A DNA stretch of 64,000 nucleotides from Vespula vulgaris (lineage: Eukaryota > Arthropoda > Insecta > Hymenoptera > Vespidae), in contig NC_066587.1 of NCBI RefSeq assembly GCF_905475345.1, forward strand, positions 1,557,070 to 1,621,069. Reading direction: 5' to 3'. This document shows, in pieces, positions 1-14,000 of the stretch. Under the pieces are notes generated by a model that searched no databases, was not told the origin of the DNA, and saw nothing but the letters and a program-made list of their open reading frames with translations. The translations under genes were made by a program, and so were the position numbers. Position 1 is the stretch's first letter. Every line of letters begins with the position of its first letter.

Positions 1-3000
1 CATCTATACATGTCAATTTAAGAGGTTATCGCTAATTCCATATAAAAAATTAGTTAACATTAACAAACATTTTAAATTTATATCTCTGATATAGTTTACA
101 TATTTTGGTTTTTATAAATCTTAGTATTTGCACAGGCTTCTGGTTAATTAGATAATTGTTTTTTAATAATTCAATGGACATTAAATATAATCGTACTTTT
201 TCATTTTTTTTTCTTTCTTTTTTTTTTTGTTTTTCCCTATCAGAATAATCGTTTGTAAATTTTTATACTAATTGTAAAATACTGGCAGATTAAATAATGT
301 AAAATACACTCGGTGAGAGCTACAAGGATCTGCCTTTGTAATATAATAAACGTTTGATGGCAGGAAGAGCAGAATTGTGTATATATGTAAATATTTAATA
401 TAAATGATCGTAATGTATATATATATATAAGAGAATAAGTAAATAACGCTGATATTGAGAAAGGCATGGTTAAAGATGAAAGAAAATTATATTAAACGGG
501 TACATGTGTTAGTGATTAAGCTTAATAATTATCTTATTTTTGTGTGAAATTTTATAAAATATTATAAGATACAGATTCATATTACGCATATGAAAACATA
601 AAATGTTTTGAAAATCTTAAATCATTAACTTAGACATTTAGTACTTAATCTTTAATTTATTTATTAAACAAGGATATACAATGTAAAAATAAAAATATAT
701 AGTATTTTATATAATGATATTATAATCTTGTGCGTATACTATAATTTTCTGATTGTTATAATATTTTATTTTGATGAAAACAAAAGCATATCTTTTGGAT
801 GTATTATAACGTTAATACAAAAGTAAATATTTTTGATGTAACGAATGAACTCTAGCACGTTTTCCGAGAGTAATATGAATCCTATCTCAGTAGTGCCATA
901 CACCACTCCAGTGTTCTTTTGAAAATTTTTCTATCGAGTAAGAATTTGTCTCAGAGCATTTACTAAAGTTGTAAATATTGTTGTGTAACAATTCGTAAAG
1001 TAAATTAATAAGATGTAATAAAACTATGAAAAAAATCTAAGACAATCATTGTGAATATCGAGTTTATTCATACACTCTTTCACTAAATAATCATGTTAGA
1101 CTTGTTTTTCTAATATGATTAGAATAATTAAGACATTAAAATAACATAATATAAGTAATATATTCGTATCCCATTTTTGATATAACTTAAGTCAATATTG
1201 TTATTAACATTCTCTTTCTTCTCATTCTTGAAATCATTATTCATTAATACTTCTGATAAATGTATTATATATTTTTTTTAGTAAGCTGTAAGTGCATAAT
1301 TATCTTTCAGATACAAATATATTGTATCTTTACTTGCACACGTATGCAAGTATATAAAAACTTGAAAATACAAAGTAAAGCAAGAAAAAAAAAAAGCAAA
1401 ATGCTTATGTATGTATCTTATTTCTAAGTAAAATAAACGTCGAAGTGGAAAGTATCGTCCATATAGAAATAAATTTCTATACGAATCGTTAGAAAAATTA
1501 TTGCCATAAACTTTGAGTGAATTATATCAATGTACTCTTCTCAATCGATAAAAAACAAAATGATTTACATTTTGTTATAAAACTATCCATTGCTTATATT
1601 TCGGGATACTTTTTTTTTTTAATGGAAGTGCATTTGTCAATACATAACGCTACTCTGAGCTGTAAGCAATTACACTATCCTATTGTTAGAGAGATACACA
1701 ATAATTCACTATGTAATACATATGCATGTATGTATGTATGTATATATAATGATAATAATAATAAACACACACGCACACACACGCACACACACACACACAC
1801 ACACATACATATATATGTATGTAAAATGGGCTTTGGTCTGGAGTGGTGCGGGCTGATATCGATTTAAACAAAATTTTTTTGAAGTAGTCAGTGTCACATT
1901 CTTCGACTAGTTTATGTGAATATAATGTAGACAGTACCTTGTACTTGTCACTCAGTTTGAGCGCAAGCACGAGTCTTCCATCGCTGCGGCGTGCAATAAC
2001 GTGCGTGCGTGAACACAGGAACCAAGTTGTATGTACGGAATCCAGAGCTCATTTTACTTGCTTCATTAATGCAATACCATATTGCCTATTATATCGATTA
2101 TTCTGTAGTTTATTTCAGTTTACGATAAATAGAAAAAATTTCATGCAGAATAAAATGAATTTGTGCCATGAATAAGAAATAACAAACTATTGACAAGTAA
2201 CATACTTGCGTTTCATTACATTTAAATAGAAAAATAAATTTTGTAGGGACCAGTAAAGGAATATGTAACGATGTTTTAAACTTATTAAAAGTTCAAATCT
2301 ATATATGTATATATATATACATATATATATATATGTACATACACATATATGGTTACATATTGATAATTTATATCAATTCATGGCAAACTGGTTATAATTC
2401 TAATACATAGCTTTTTCAATTTCAATAATAACTGCAAGACTGGGAGCTACGCACAAATCGGAATGAGAAGGCCATTATTTTTTTATCAAAGACAGTATAT
2501 ATAAAATATTTATTTTTTTTTTTTTTCTTTGATTTAGCAATGACCGTTAGCACAATATATTCATTCATTTGTTCTGCTAGGAAAATATAAAAGTATGTAC
2601 AATTCAATAAATTAATAGTTATTTAGAGTATAAGGTATGAATATACTCTCGCTGTACAGTACCTGTAGTATGATTCAAAATTAACTATATTCAAGTCCTT
2701 AATGAGATTATGAAGAACTAACTGGCATTTAATACAGATGGCAAATATGTAATTTTATAGTTATCTAAAAAGGAATCCCTAAGACTTTACTTGCATTTTG
2801 TATGTATATTTACATTATAGATAGGTCCTGTGTTCACTATCACAGCAAGATCTAAGCAGCATTTTTTTTTTCTTTTTTTATACAGGAAGAAATTTTTAAA
2901 TTCGTACGTGTTTTAAATGAATACTTTAAAAAAAGACTTCTAAAAGAACTCACTGGACCCACAGCTCCCTCACCACTCCAGAGTTTAGTACTCCAAGTCC

Positions 3001-3141
3001 ACATAATCAAATTCATTTCACTTTCTGCGTAATAACATGACTCTATGTACAATGTATTGTTTGGAATCATATTTTACATGAATCTATTCATAGATTCTCT
3101 TTGCTTTACTTTGGTCTATTTATCCTCAAATGTTGAACCTT
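1..3141. other. AT-rich flank and SCAF 3' region, no clear gene
   Basis: No recognisable protein or RNA gene was found here. The right-hand part, immediately below the SCAF stop codon at 3142, should be the 3' UTR of that minus-strand gene. The rest is AT-rich sequence with homopolymer runs, a CA microsatellite at about 1763-1804 and TA/TATG tracts at 2305-2350. A slightly GC-richer island at about 1830-2060 is open on both strands for up to 94 codons but encodes nothing I recognise. An 11-base motif (CTGGAGTGGTG) occurs three times, see findings. Whether a neighbouring gene from outside the window ends here cannot be decided. Confidence 0.5.
1763..1804. repeat. (CA)n microsatellite
   Basis: About 21 CA dinucleotide units, interrupted twice by CG, flanked by ATA and TATG short repeats. 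Directly visible. Confidence 0.95.
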
Positions 3142-6100
3142 TTACAAAGCATCTGCTGCTTGCTCCAGAATTGGTTGTTGGTCACTATTATTTTCACTCA
3201 CACACTCAGATTTTTCAACTTGCTCCACACATTGTTGCGACGAGTCCTCTGTTTGACCGACTGTCTGATATTCACATTGTTTATCATCATTACACTGATT
3301 TTGTTCAACATCATTGCCAGAAGTTGCATCTACATTAGATTGGTAGGAACTACTTTGTTCTTCTTCGTTATATTGATTTTCATGTAGTTCTTCGTTATTG
3401 GTTTCTTCATTCTGTTCAATTTTTAAATGATGCACATCATTTTGCTCTTCAACTTGCTCTCTATCAGTAGGACTATCATGTTCCATTTGTACTGATTGAT
3501 CGTATTCGGTAATTATTTCTGATTTAGGTTCTATGTTTACGAAATTTCCATCCTGTATTAGGTCCGTCTTGTCTTCAATTCCTTCAGCGGATGTCGCTTC
3601 GTCTGTATTTTCCGTTATAGGAGGGCTTACATTACCCCACCTTGATTTCCTACTTCTGTTACGATTTTCTCTATCTGAAATATTGTTTTTATAATCTGTA
3701 TGTTTAGTTCCTTTTTGTTTGTCTCGAGTAAGATGATTTTCTCTCTGGCTATGATTATCAGTTTCCGGAGTACTACTAGATTGCGAGGATGTCCATGGGC
3801 CTGGTGCTCCACTTTCTTGATTCCTCCAAGGTCCTTCGGGACCGTGCATAGTTGGTGGACCCATCGGACCAAACGGTCTCATGTGTGGACCTGGTGGACC
3901 GCGTACGTCATCAAATGGTGGCCGAAAGAAAGGATCAGCTTCTCTGGGATCAAACGGTGGGGGTCCACGTGGTCCGAACGGAGGTCGAATTCTCATTCCT
4001 CGTGGACCCATACCTCGAGGATGGAAGATTAAAGGTCCTGAAGCAGGATGTGTTTAGAGAGTGCTCAAGAATAAATGATAAATATATAGACATATATATA
4101 TATATATATAAACATATGTGTATATATATATGTATGTACATAAAAAGGTTGTCAACGACTTGAAACTTACCTGGTCCTCTTGATCCCATGCCAGATCCAC
4201 GCGGGCCAAATCCTTCAGGTCCTACAGGACCTCTCGGACCTCGCAAACCCATCATTGGTGGTATTCCGAAAACAGGATCCATCGGACCTCCAAAGAAATC
4301 TCTTCTTCGCGGATCAAAATCAGGTCGTTCGCCGTGACTTCTCGGATCAAAACCATCCTGCAAACGTGGATCAAAACCGTCGCGTCGCATTTCATATTCG
4401 AAACGATCTCTTTCATAATCTTCAACCGGTCTTCGATTTCTTATATCCGACCGATCAAAATCTTCTCTGGATGGTCCTAATCTAGGCGTAAATTCATCCG
4501 ATCGTGGACCATTATGTCCTAATCTATTTTCGAACTCATCTTGGAATCTTCCAGCTTGCATTCTTGGATCCATAAAATCATCTATCTGAGATCCCCTTAA
4601 TGGTCCAGTAGATCCCCGTGGAAAATTTTGTCTATCTCTGTCCGTTAGGTTTCTTTGCTGATAATCTCGAGGATCTTGTGGACCACCTCGAAAATCAGGT
4701 CCTCTAGGAGGAAAATCTACACGTTCTTGCACGTTACCAGCAAATTTTGGGATATCCATTAATGGCAATGGCATATCGTTGGGTCTCCGAGTTCCAGAAT
4801 TTTCTTCGAAATTTCTTTCAGTTCTCTCGCTACTTCGTTCGGTTCTGTTACTTCGAATATTTCTATCCATACGATCGTCTATGGGTAATGTACCATCGGC
4901 CAACTGTCTCAATCGCTCAGCAAGACTTGGTTTCCCATCCTTCTTAGCTATCGCATCGTTATCTTGAAGATTTTGATTTGATATATTTGAACATTCCGAA
5001 TGCCTCATAGAATTCTCACGATTTTCTCTTATATCTCTATTGTCTCTATCTCTTCTATCATCTCTATCCCTTTCTCTTCCATCTCTTGCATCTCTACGGC
5101 GATCGCGACCTCGGTCTCTTCCTCTACCTCTGTCTCTACCACGATCCATCCTAGAATCATTGACATCACTACGATCACTTCTGTCACGTTCGCGATCCCT
5201 TCTATCTCTATTTTCTCGATCTCTATCTCTCTCTTTATAATCGATATTTTGTTGATCATTTTCTAGCCTATTGTCACTGGTGCCTGCACCCATGTTCATC
5301 GCAGCTATAAGCTGATCACTCAAATTTGGTTTCTCTTTGGAAGTGTTGTTGCTCACGTTCAGTGGCATGGCATCTTCCATTTCAACATCCATATCATCGG
5401 AGTGATGTTGAGGTAGTTGCATCTGCATTGGGGGTGCTGGCCCTACTCCATAAGACTGACGAAGCATTGGTAGATTTGGTATGTTTGTTTCTGAGGTAGG
5501 CGGAGGTACTCCTATCGGTGGAACATTGTGTGGCATCCCTATATCATATACGAGTTATAAAAGATTCACCTGCGTCTGACGAAGGTCGTATAACAGATAA
5601 ATTATCTACCAGTTGAATTCGGTTTGTCCGATGGTGCGGCTGGTGCAGGTAATGGAATTTGCGTTAAAAGACCTACACCAACGCTTGCACCAAATGGAGA
5701 ATTGACAGGTGGAGTCAGCATAGTCTGCATCATTCCTGGAGGTCCCAAGAGACTTTGCATATTGGGTGGAGGTACTCCAATTGGAACATTAGGCATTAAA
5801 CTGTGTGCCATAGGGAGACCCATAGGTCCTATCATACCTATCATGATTTCACGTTGTATCAAAATATACTAGAAATTTGTCGACTGAGATACAACTTTGT
5901 GTTCTATTACTTTATAACTATCGAGTCCAATAGCGCATATGCTAATTACGTCTTACGAATTTTCGTTAAAATCTATCTTGAATTTAATCGAATGAATTGA
6001 AATAAAACTTACGTGGAACACCGGTCATCGTAAAAGCTGATGGCATCATTTGTAATTGTGTGTTCGGAGGGGGCAAAAGTGCAGCTGATGTTGGTGGTCG

Positions 6101-9100
6101 TATCGGCGGTGGTTGGCTAGTATCGACTAACTGCGTCTGCTGTTGCTGTTAAAAAGAAGTATTGGAAATTTATATATAACATTCGTAATAATATTTGTTA
6201 ATGTTGAAATTGGAGCATCAATTACCGATGCAGCAGCTAACGCCTGTTGTTGCATTTGTAATTGATGTTGCATGATATCTATATTCCCGCCAGAATGCTT
6301 CAATTTTCCTGCAATATAAATAAACAAAAATAACGATTTATATATCAAGTGGTTGTCCATAACGTATTAATGCGACATTTGAAACGAATGTTTTGAATTT
6401 GCTTGACCAAATTAATATCGATTTATCCAAATTGGCTCAGATATTCAAAGTTACTTTAGCAAGTTGGTTCACGTTATATATAAGCGTGTTATATGTAACT
6501 GGATTAACTTGCAAAACGCGTATCTATAGATTTATAGAAAACTTTTCAAAATTCCTATAACTTCATATACCTTTCAAATTTGGTGGTAATGTATCTTCAT
6601 CTATCATACCACCTTCTTCCAATAGTTCTAGATCTTGATCCGTAATATTAAGTAACTTATTCCATGGAATATAACTGACACCAAGTTCTACTTCCCAATA
6701 ATCTTTCCATTCTTTTCCTTTGACTCCTTTACCTGGAGCCCATGCTAACTATAAAATGATAAAATATTATATAGAATTATATTAGAATTTAATTTCTCAA
6801 GATTACATATTTTTTTTTTTTTATAAACGATAAACTTACAGTTATAGCCTTCCCTTGCATTTTATGATTCTTTAATTTTGTAAGGGCTCGATAAGCATCT
6901 TGTCTTCTGTTCATGCAAATGAAAGCACAACCCCTAGGTGATATGAGATCGATGCTAACAATGTCACCAAACTCTCCAAATGTGTCAGATAACTCTTCCT
7001 GATGAACTAATTTGGATAAATGACCGACCCAAAGCGTTGTGCTACAAACTGCAAGAAGATCTCTTTGTGCTGATATATCTACGATTAAATATCCTTGATA
7101 TAAAATCACGTTTTGAACGTACCGCTTAATTTATCTCTAATTATCGGAGGTAATCCACGTTTACGACGTTCTCTTTCCTTTTCTCTTTCTTCCTCGGTCA
7201 TTTTCTCTCGGCTGTCATCTCTTTTTCTATCGCGACCTCTGTCTCTAGACCGTGATCTATGATCAGAAAAATATTAAAGTAATTTATTTATACTATGTAA
7301 TTATAAATATATCAAATCGATATACATATAATATATGTATGTATCTACAAATTCATTTACCTTCTTCTTCTTGATCTACTTCTAGATCGAGATTTTCGAT
7401 CTCTGTCCCTATCTCTGTCTCTGTCTCTATGCCGAGGTGATCTAGACCGACTATGATGCCTATATCTCTCAGGTGATCTACTTTGTGATCGAGTATTATC
7501 ACAATTTACAATTTCAACACTACTACTATCGCGTCTTGCACCATTTCTGTAACATTAATATATTATTTTTTTTTACAGAGAATATATATATGCACATTCT
7601 TCGTTTGTATATAATTCGAATTGTAATTTCGTATGTATATGTATATGTATCCACCTATATTTTTATTGCTTAGTATCATGTAAAAATTACCCAGAAAAAT
7701 CTTGCGATTCTTGACGTTCGTCGATTAAAGGACTTTTTTGATTCTGATGACCAGTTTGATTTATTTGCCTCATGTTTGACAAAGGTTGCGAAACATATGG
7801 CATTGCTGGAGGATAACCTGGTGGTGGTTGAGTCATATCTTGAATAACTCCAGTAGTTGTACTTGTTGAATATGTGCTTTGTTGATTTGGTTTCAGAATG
7901 TCTGTAGGTTTCAGCTCGCATTCTGATGCAAAAGGTAAATTCTAAAAACATGATTTATATTTAGGACTATTTCAAATGTATCAAAAATATTTTTATGGTT
8001 TAGTAACATACAGGAACAGTTTGAGCCAAATGTTTATCAAATTCTTCTTCTTGTTGTTTCATCTGTTGCAATTTGCGCATTTTTTCTTCCATTTCATGCT
8101 GCGAAGAGGACATATTTCCTTGCATTGTTTGTTGTAATGTCTGCAGTTGCCTAAGTACCTACAAACGATAATATTTTGACTAAATAAAATACAATAACAA
8201 TTACCAAAATATTGAAAACGTTTTTGTAAATATATTTCCACCCTTTTATCAGGGATGAAAACATTAATACCTCAGGATTTGTCAGTAGCAATCCAAGGCT
8301 TTCCAAACTATTACTTGTGGATACAGCGTTATGTTGAGATGCAGCAGCAGTAGCAGTAGTAGGTGAACTTGCAACCACAACGTCATCATCTTCTTCTTCT
8401 CCATAATCGAAATCCAAAAGTTTCTTATCAAATTTTACGGAAGTCTTCGATTCATTTGTGGCCTCTTGCTTCTTCAACAGCAATTGTTGTAAATGTTGTA
8501 ATTGATCAAGAAACGATGAATCAACTTGATTTGCATTAGATTGCCCCTAAAAAGACGAGAAATTTTCTTTTTTTTTTTTTTTTACTTTTCACACAATGCA
8601 ACAATTTCTAGTTTTTAATTTAAATCTATGTTAGCGTATTAAATTATTTCCACGGAATCATGTGTACTAACTATGTTAGCTGTTTCTATCTTTGTTTGTG
8701 CTAGCCATACTGGGTCAATTGGTTTAGTGGAAGAAAATAATTTCTGATCTTTTGCAACAACCTTTACGGCAGATGGAGGCGTCTTTGTTACTGCAGAAAT
8801 ATTGCTCAGGTTATTACCAGATGATGTGTTCAATGTACCTGTAAATAAAATTGATATAAAACGTAATTCTAAAATCGTAAAAAATCATACAACCAAAAAT
8901 ATTCACCATTTGCGTTTACTGGTTGTTCTTTATGAATGGGATGATTGGGATCAGCTAAATCAAAAAGTGGTTGTATGACTTCTGGAGGAAAAACAGCATT
9001 TTTTTGCCAAAGATTTAATACACGTATAACTTTGCTTTTATCTTCCTGTGGGCATTTTAAAAGGTTCAGAAAAGTTGTTTGCATATTTTTTGCAAAACGA

Positions 9101-10006
9101 GGTGCAAAGACATCTTTTTCCATTCCAAATTGATGTCTTGACTGTCTTACGATTGAATCTATTACGTATAATCCTGGCACTTTATATTCTGGTTTACACT
9201 GAAAGCAAATACATTTGTATAATGAATACACGAACGTATACATTTTTATTAAATAAATAAACAATTAATTAAACTTACTTTTTGAATAAATTTTTCCACG
9301 CTTTGTACAACATGTTTATAAAATTTTATTGCTTTGATAGCTCCGCGTGTAAGAGAATTCATTTTAGCTTTAGAAATTGGTGGTTTAACATCATATAACG
9401 CAGAAAGCTGAAATAAATTTCAACATTAGAAAGATTAATTACAAGTTTGTACGAATGAAAAAAAAAAATTAAAAATCTAACTAATGCTTCACGAATAGAT
9501 GTATGATATCCTAATTGCAAAAAAATTTAATCGAGCAAAAGTTTGTTTGTTAAAATTGTAAAATTGAAAAAGTAAATCTATATGGATTACATACGTATAT
9601 ATAATTATGTCACAGTTTTATTTATTTCGATAAATCAAACATTTAATCATTCGGATGATATAGCAGCAATAATTAATGCAAACTATTTGTTTATTGACAT
9701 AGTCTAATTATCCAATTAAACTATTTAATTTATGTTAGGAAAACAAGAAAAATAAAGTTATGGCAGAGTATCGTTAGCGTCTCCACGATATATAACTTAT
9801 CATTGTATTTTTAAAAGAAAATATTCATGTAGAAAAATATAAAATAAAAAATTATCTCCATAACATAATATCAACAATAGTAATTTGATGTACGCGACGT
9901 CCCTGTAAAATCTAAAGAGAGGGAGGATTGCCTTTTCGACGATGACCTCTAAAACCTAGAGAAATCTTATTCTTACCTCTGCGTTAAATGCTTTGACCGC
10001 TTCCAT
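3142..10006 (-). CDS. SCAF8: SR-related CTD-associated factor, SCAF4/SCAF8 family
   Basis: Predicted 1568-aa nuclear RNA-binding protein. SCAF4/SCAF8 proteins bind the phosphorylated C-terminal domain of RNA polymerase II and prevent premature polyadenylation. Sixteen coding exons on the minus strand join in phase: 10006-9977, 9407-9279, 9198-8907, 8838-8672, 8546-8271, 8158-8012, 7941-7691, 7546-7361, 7256-7123, 7048-6840, 6748-6571, 6308-6226, 6145-6013, 5837-5610, 5538-4171 and 4037-3142. The N-terminus (MEAVKAFNAE) and exons 2-3 form the CTD-interacting domain, with the motif LYVIDSIVRQSRHQFG. Exons 8-9 are Arg/Ser-rich. Residues about 538-607 (exon 10) are an RRM (TTLWVGHLSK, RGCAFICM). 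Exon 15 has a long Arg/Asp dipeptide-rich stretch (5040-5240) followed by Gly/Pro/Arg-rich sequence. The tail is acidic and Gln/Asn-rich. Vertebrate homologues are about 1150-1270 aa. SCAF4 and SCAF8 cannot be told apart, because insects probably have one gene for both. Confidence 0.93.
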
Positions 10007-11028
10007 CGTGCAAAAAATTCGCTCGATGAACAGTCACTAAGTTTTATACACTTTCGTGTGGCAAAGTATAAAGCGGTTCGCGATAAATTGCATGTCTTTT
10101 TATCACGCACTGTGTAGCTGGGCCATGCCATTCAAGATGGCAGGTCCATTTCCCAATATGCATCACGGGGCGGCGATGTGACGTCACACCTGTCGTATCA
10201 ATCGGCAATATACATCGCATTTTTCAAACTAACTTGAAACATTTCAATAATTAGAAATATTTTATTAATATTTATTTTTGACGATATTAACTATGAAATA
10301 AAGATCTTATCGAATTTCTATTTATTGAATTAAATATGTTTAATTTACAAGAATCCAATATTGGTTATATAAAATTGCAAAACTTCAACTATTCATTACA
10401 GATGATTATTATATTGTTAAACGATCGAATAAATAATTCTAATCAAATATTTGAATAATAAATATTTATATTCATTTTATATTGTCTAATAGATACGCGT
10501 ATGTATGTATAGGGATAAGGCATTTCGCCTATCCAATGAAATTTTTGCAAACTTGAATCTGACAGTTTTAATTGGTTATTAATTAGTTTGAATGAAAAAT
10601 AATATTAAGCGAAAATTAATGTCAAATAACAATTATGAAACATTGCTTAAAAAAAAAAAATTTTTATACAATAGAAAAATAAAGGAATCAAGTATTTTCA
10701 TATTTAATATAATGTAGAATGTCATATTATGAAAAGTAAAAATAACTAATATGATAAGTCACTTTCAATTGTTTTATAAAATTATATCCTCAAAAGGCGG
10801 GAAATATGAATTATAATCTATCTGCATTTGATAACATAACCTACAATGGTACTAAAAAGCTTATCTTTGATTATAGATAATAAAATAAAAATTTGCACTT
10901 AATCGAATATAAAAAAAGATTTGTCGCAAAAGTTTGGGGACTTTCGGTCACTCCCGCAATTTTTCGCACACAAGCAATCTACAGAATATTACAAAATATT
11001 TATATTTTTTGTTAACACACAAGTAAAA
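10007..11028. promoter_or_regulatory. Divergent intergenic region between SCAF and PIGG
   Basis: About 1.0 kb separates the two start codons, so the genes are head-to-head. The SCAF-proximal 200 bases are relatively GC-rich and hold a full CRE palindrome (TGACGTCA at 10179-10186) and a YY1-like AAGATGGC at 10134-10141. The remainder is AT-rich. No ORF of note is present. Promoter activity is inferred from position and motifs. Confidence 0.6.
10179..10186. promoter_or_regulatory. CRE/ATF palindrome TGACGTCA
   Basis: A perfect 8-base CREB/ATF palindrome, about 175 bp upstream of the SCAF start codon in a short GC-rich stretch of otherwise AT-rich sequence. Confidence 0.55.
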
Positions 11029-14000
11029 ATGTATAAGAATATTAGATTCATTTATACATTAATTATTGGAACTTTTTCTATTGCTTTATTTATTTATGGA
11101 TTTTTTCCTATTGTACACTATGATAATACTATAGCATCAATAAATGATATACCACAATTTATAGATAATGTAAGGTATGTTCTTTGTGTAGCTTTGAATA
11201 TAAATATAAAACATTCACAAAAATTAGTTGTAAATACGTATACTATATTTTATCGTTTAGGGTAGAAAGAGATGCTTTGTATAAACCATTAGTAAATAAA
11301 GTTATAATTATGGTAATTGATGCATTTCGTTGGGACTTTATATCGGATTCGGTTGGAAAAGCTGCTATGCCAATAACAAATAAACTTATAGAGAATCCGT
11401 TTGTATGTCTATTGCAAGCGAAAATAGAACCACCAACAGTGACAATGCCTAGAATAAAAGTATGATAATCAAATTTATAATTTAATCTCAACAAAAAAAT
11501 ATTATCAAGTATCTTTATTAAAATGTATTAAACAAAAATAGGCAATGACAACAGGTAGAGTACCAACTTTTGTTGACATGGTTTTAAATTTAGGAAGCGA
11601 GCCTATTGTAAGTGACAATATTCTACTTCAAGCAAAGACTCATAATCACGATATAATATTTTATGGAGATGACACCTGGCTAAAATTGTTTCCTACCATG
11701 TTTAAACGTTATGATGGTACTACATCATTTTTTGTTACTGATTTTACAGAGGTATGCAATAGTTGACGATATATCATATAACAAAATTTTATATTATTTA
11801 TAATTATCTAATGTAATACATTTAGGTAGACAATAATGTTACAAGACATATAGATAATGAATTCCACAATAATGATTGGTCGATAATGATTCTTCATTAT
11901 CTAGGATTAGATCATATTGGACATGTAACTGGACCATTTAGTTCTTTAATCAAATCAAAACTTACTGAAATGGATAATATTATAGCAAAAATATATTCAA
12001 AAATTTTGCATTGGGTAAATCGATAATAATGTTAATCAATATTTCTTTATATCATTGGTATAAGGATTATTCGAATTATTTTAAGATTTTATGTTTTATC
12101 AGAATGAAAATGGTATTGGTCCTATTTTGTTTGTAATTTGTGGGGATCATGGTATGAAAGATTCTGGAGGTCATGGTGGTGCAACATTACAAGAAACTAC
12201 GGTACCTATCATTGCAATTGGAGCGAATTGTTCTAAATCATATACTCTACCAAAAAAAATAGCTCAATTAGATATGGCAGCAACATTATCTGTGATATTG
12301 GGTCTACCTATACCATATTCCAATTTTGGAAGTGTGGCATTAGATTTATTGAATAACTTACCTATCTCTAGAAAATTATTTGCACTTTATTACAATGCAA
12401 AACAAGTTCATACTCAATTCAAAAAATTGACTGACTACAACTTTCAATGTGAGTAATTAGCATATAAATATGTAATTAGCATATAAATAGCAAATAAAAT
12501 AGTTATATCAAAAATTTGCATTTAAAATTCGTTTTACAGATGCTCATCATAAATACATAGATGCAGTAAAACTTCATCTTGCTTGGCTAAAATCTGTTAA
12601 TAATTCGTATGAAACAGGATATGATGTTATAGCTGCATACCGTTCAGCACTTAATGAAATGAAAGAGTTATTAGTAAAAAATATATTAAAAAATGATACA
12701 CATTTAATGATTACAGCAATGTTTTTTCTGTGTCATGTATGTATGATCTATTCGCTTCAATGGATTAATTATCAAGGACATATATAGAATTATCTTATTT
12801 CTGCATTTTAGGTCTCATGGATTTTATTGCATGACCAATATTATCCATTAGTAACTTTTAAAAAAGTATTGAAGTTAATTATGATAAATTTATTGTTATG
12901 GATAATGATAATTTCTTTCTGGAGTTTTGAAATTCTAAGCTTATCTCTTTTTAGTGATATAAAAAATTGTGTATTTATATTAAGCATTATTGGACTTTTG
13001 TTTTTAAACTGTTACTTCCTTGCTAAAATTAAATATCATCATTATTTTAATATTAAGGTAAAAATTATTGATAGAGTATAAATAACAATACACATATATA
13101 ATCAATATTAAAATATATATTAATATGAATTTTTTTATTAGTTAAAAAATTTTAAAACCTTCGAATGGATTTTTCTCTATGGAATATTAATACATGCTAT
13201 AAGTCTAGGTAGTAGTAGTTATGTGGAAGAAGAACATCAAACTTGGTATTTTTTTTGGGTTTCATTCCTTGTGCTATTGCTTTGTAAGAATAGCAAAACA
13301 ATTATAATGCAATCTTTAAAGTAAGTCATTTTTTAATCTACTTTTTACATATAAAAAAAATATATCTAATCTTCTTAACTTAAATTTATAGGATACGTGT
13401 ACATAGCACACAATTTCGAATCTCTATTGAAATATTACTATTGCTCACAGGACACAGAATCCTTCGTATGTTAAACAGTACTGGTAATAAATATAATCAT
13501 CTTCCTGATATTGCAGGACATTTAATGAAAGAAGAATCAAAAGTCAATATAACAATCTTTGTTATTATTGGTAATTATTCAGATATGTATCTATATTATA
13601 AGTGAAAATTTTATTATAATTTAAAAACTTGTTGTTTTAGCTCTTGCACTTTTAGTATGGATTGGTTTTATACATGACAAATCAATATATAGACAGTATA
13701 CTTTATTTTTGAATATAGGATTATCTCTATGTATTTATCTTCGTCACACGAACAATCAAACTATAATACCTATATCATTATATCATCCATCTAAGTAAGT
13801 ATCTTAAATTATATATGATAAAATAAAATATGATAGAAAAAAAAATATATAATTAATTTTTTCAGAGACGTAAAGGAGGTACTAATATTTTGGAACTTAT
13901 TTACAATATTCTGTATATTCTCTGCATACAGATTGATTTTAGTAGCAAAACGCAATAAAACAAATTTTTTAAATTATACCATATTTTTTTGTATACAAGC

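Noticed and set aside
1891..2175. 94-codon plus-strand frame in the left flank
   Set aside because: Ser/Leu/Cys-rich with no recognisable family; kept only as part of an unexplained GC-richer island.
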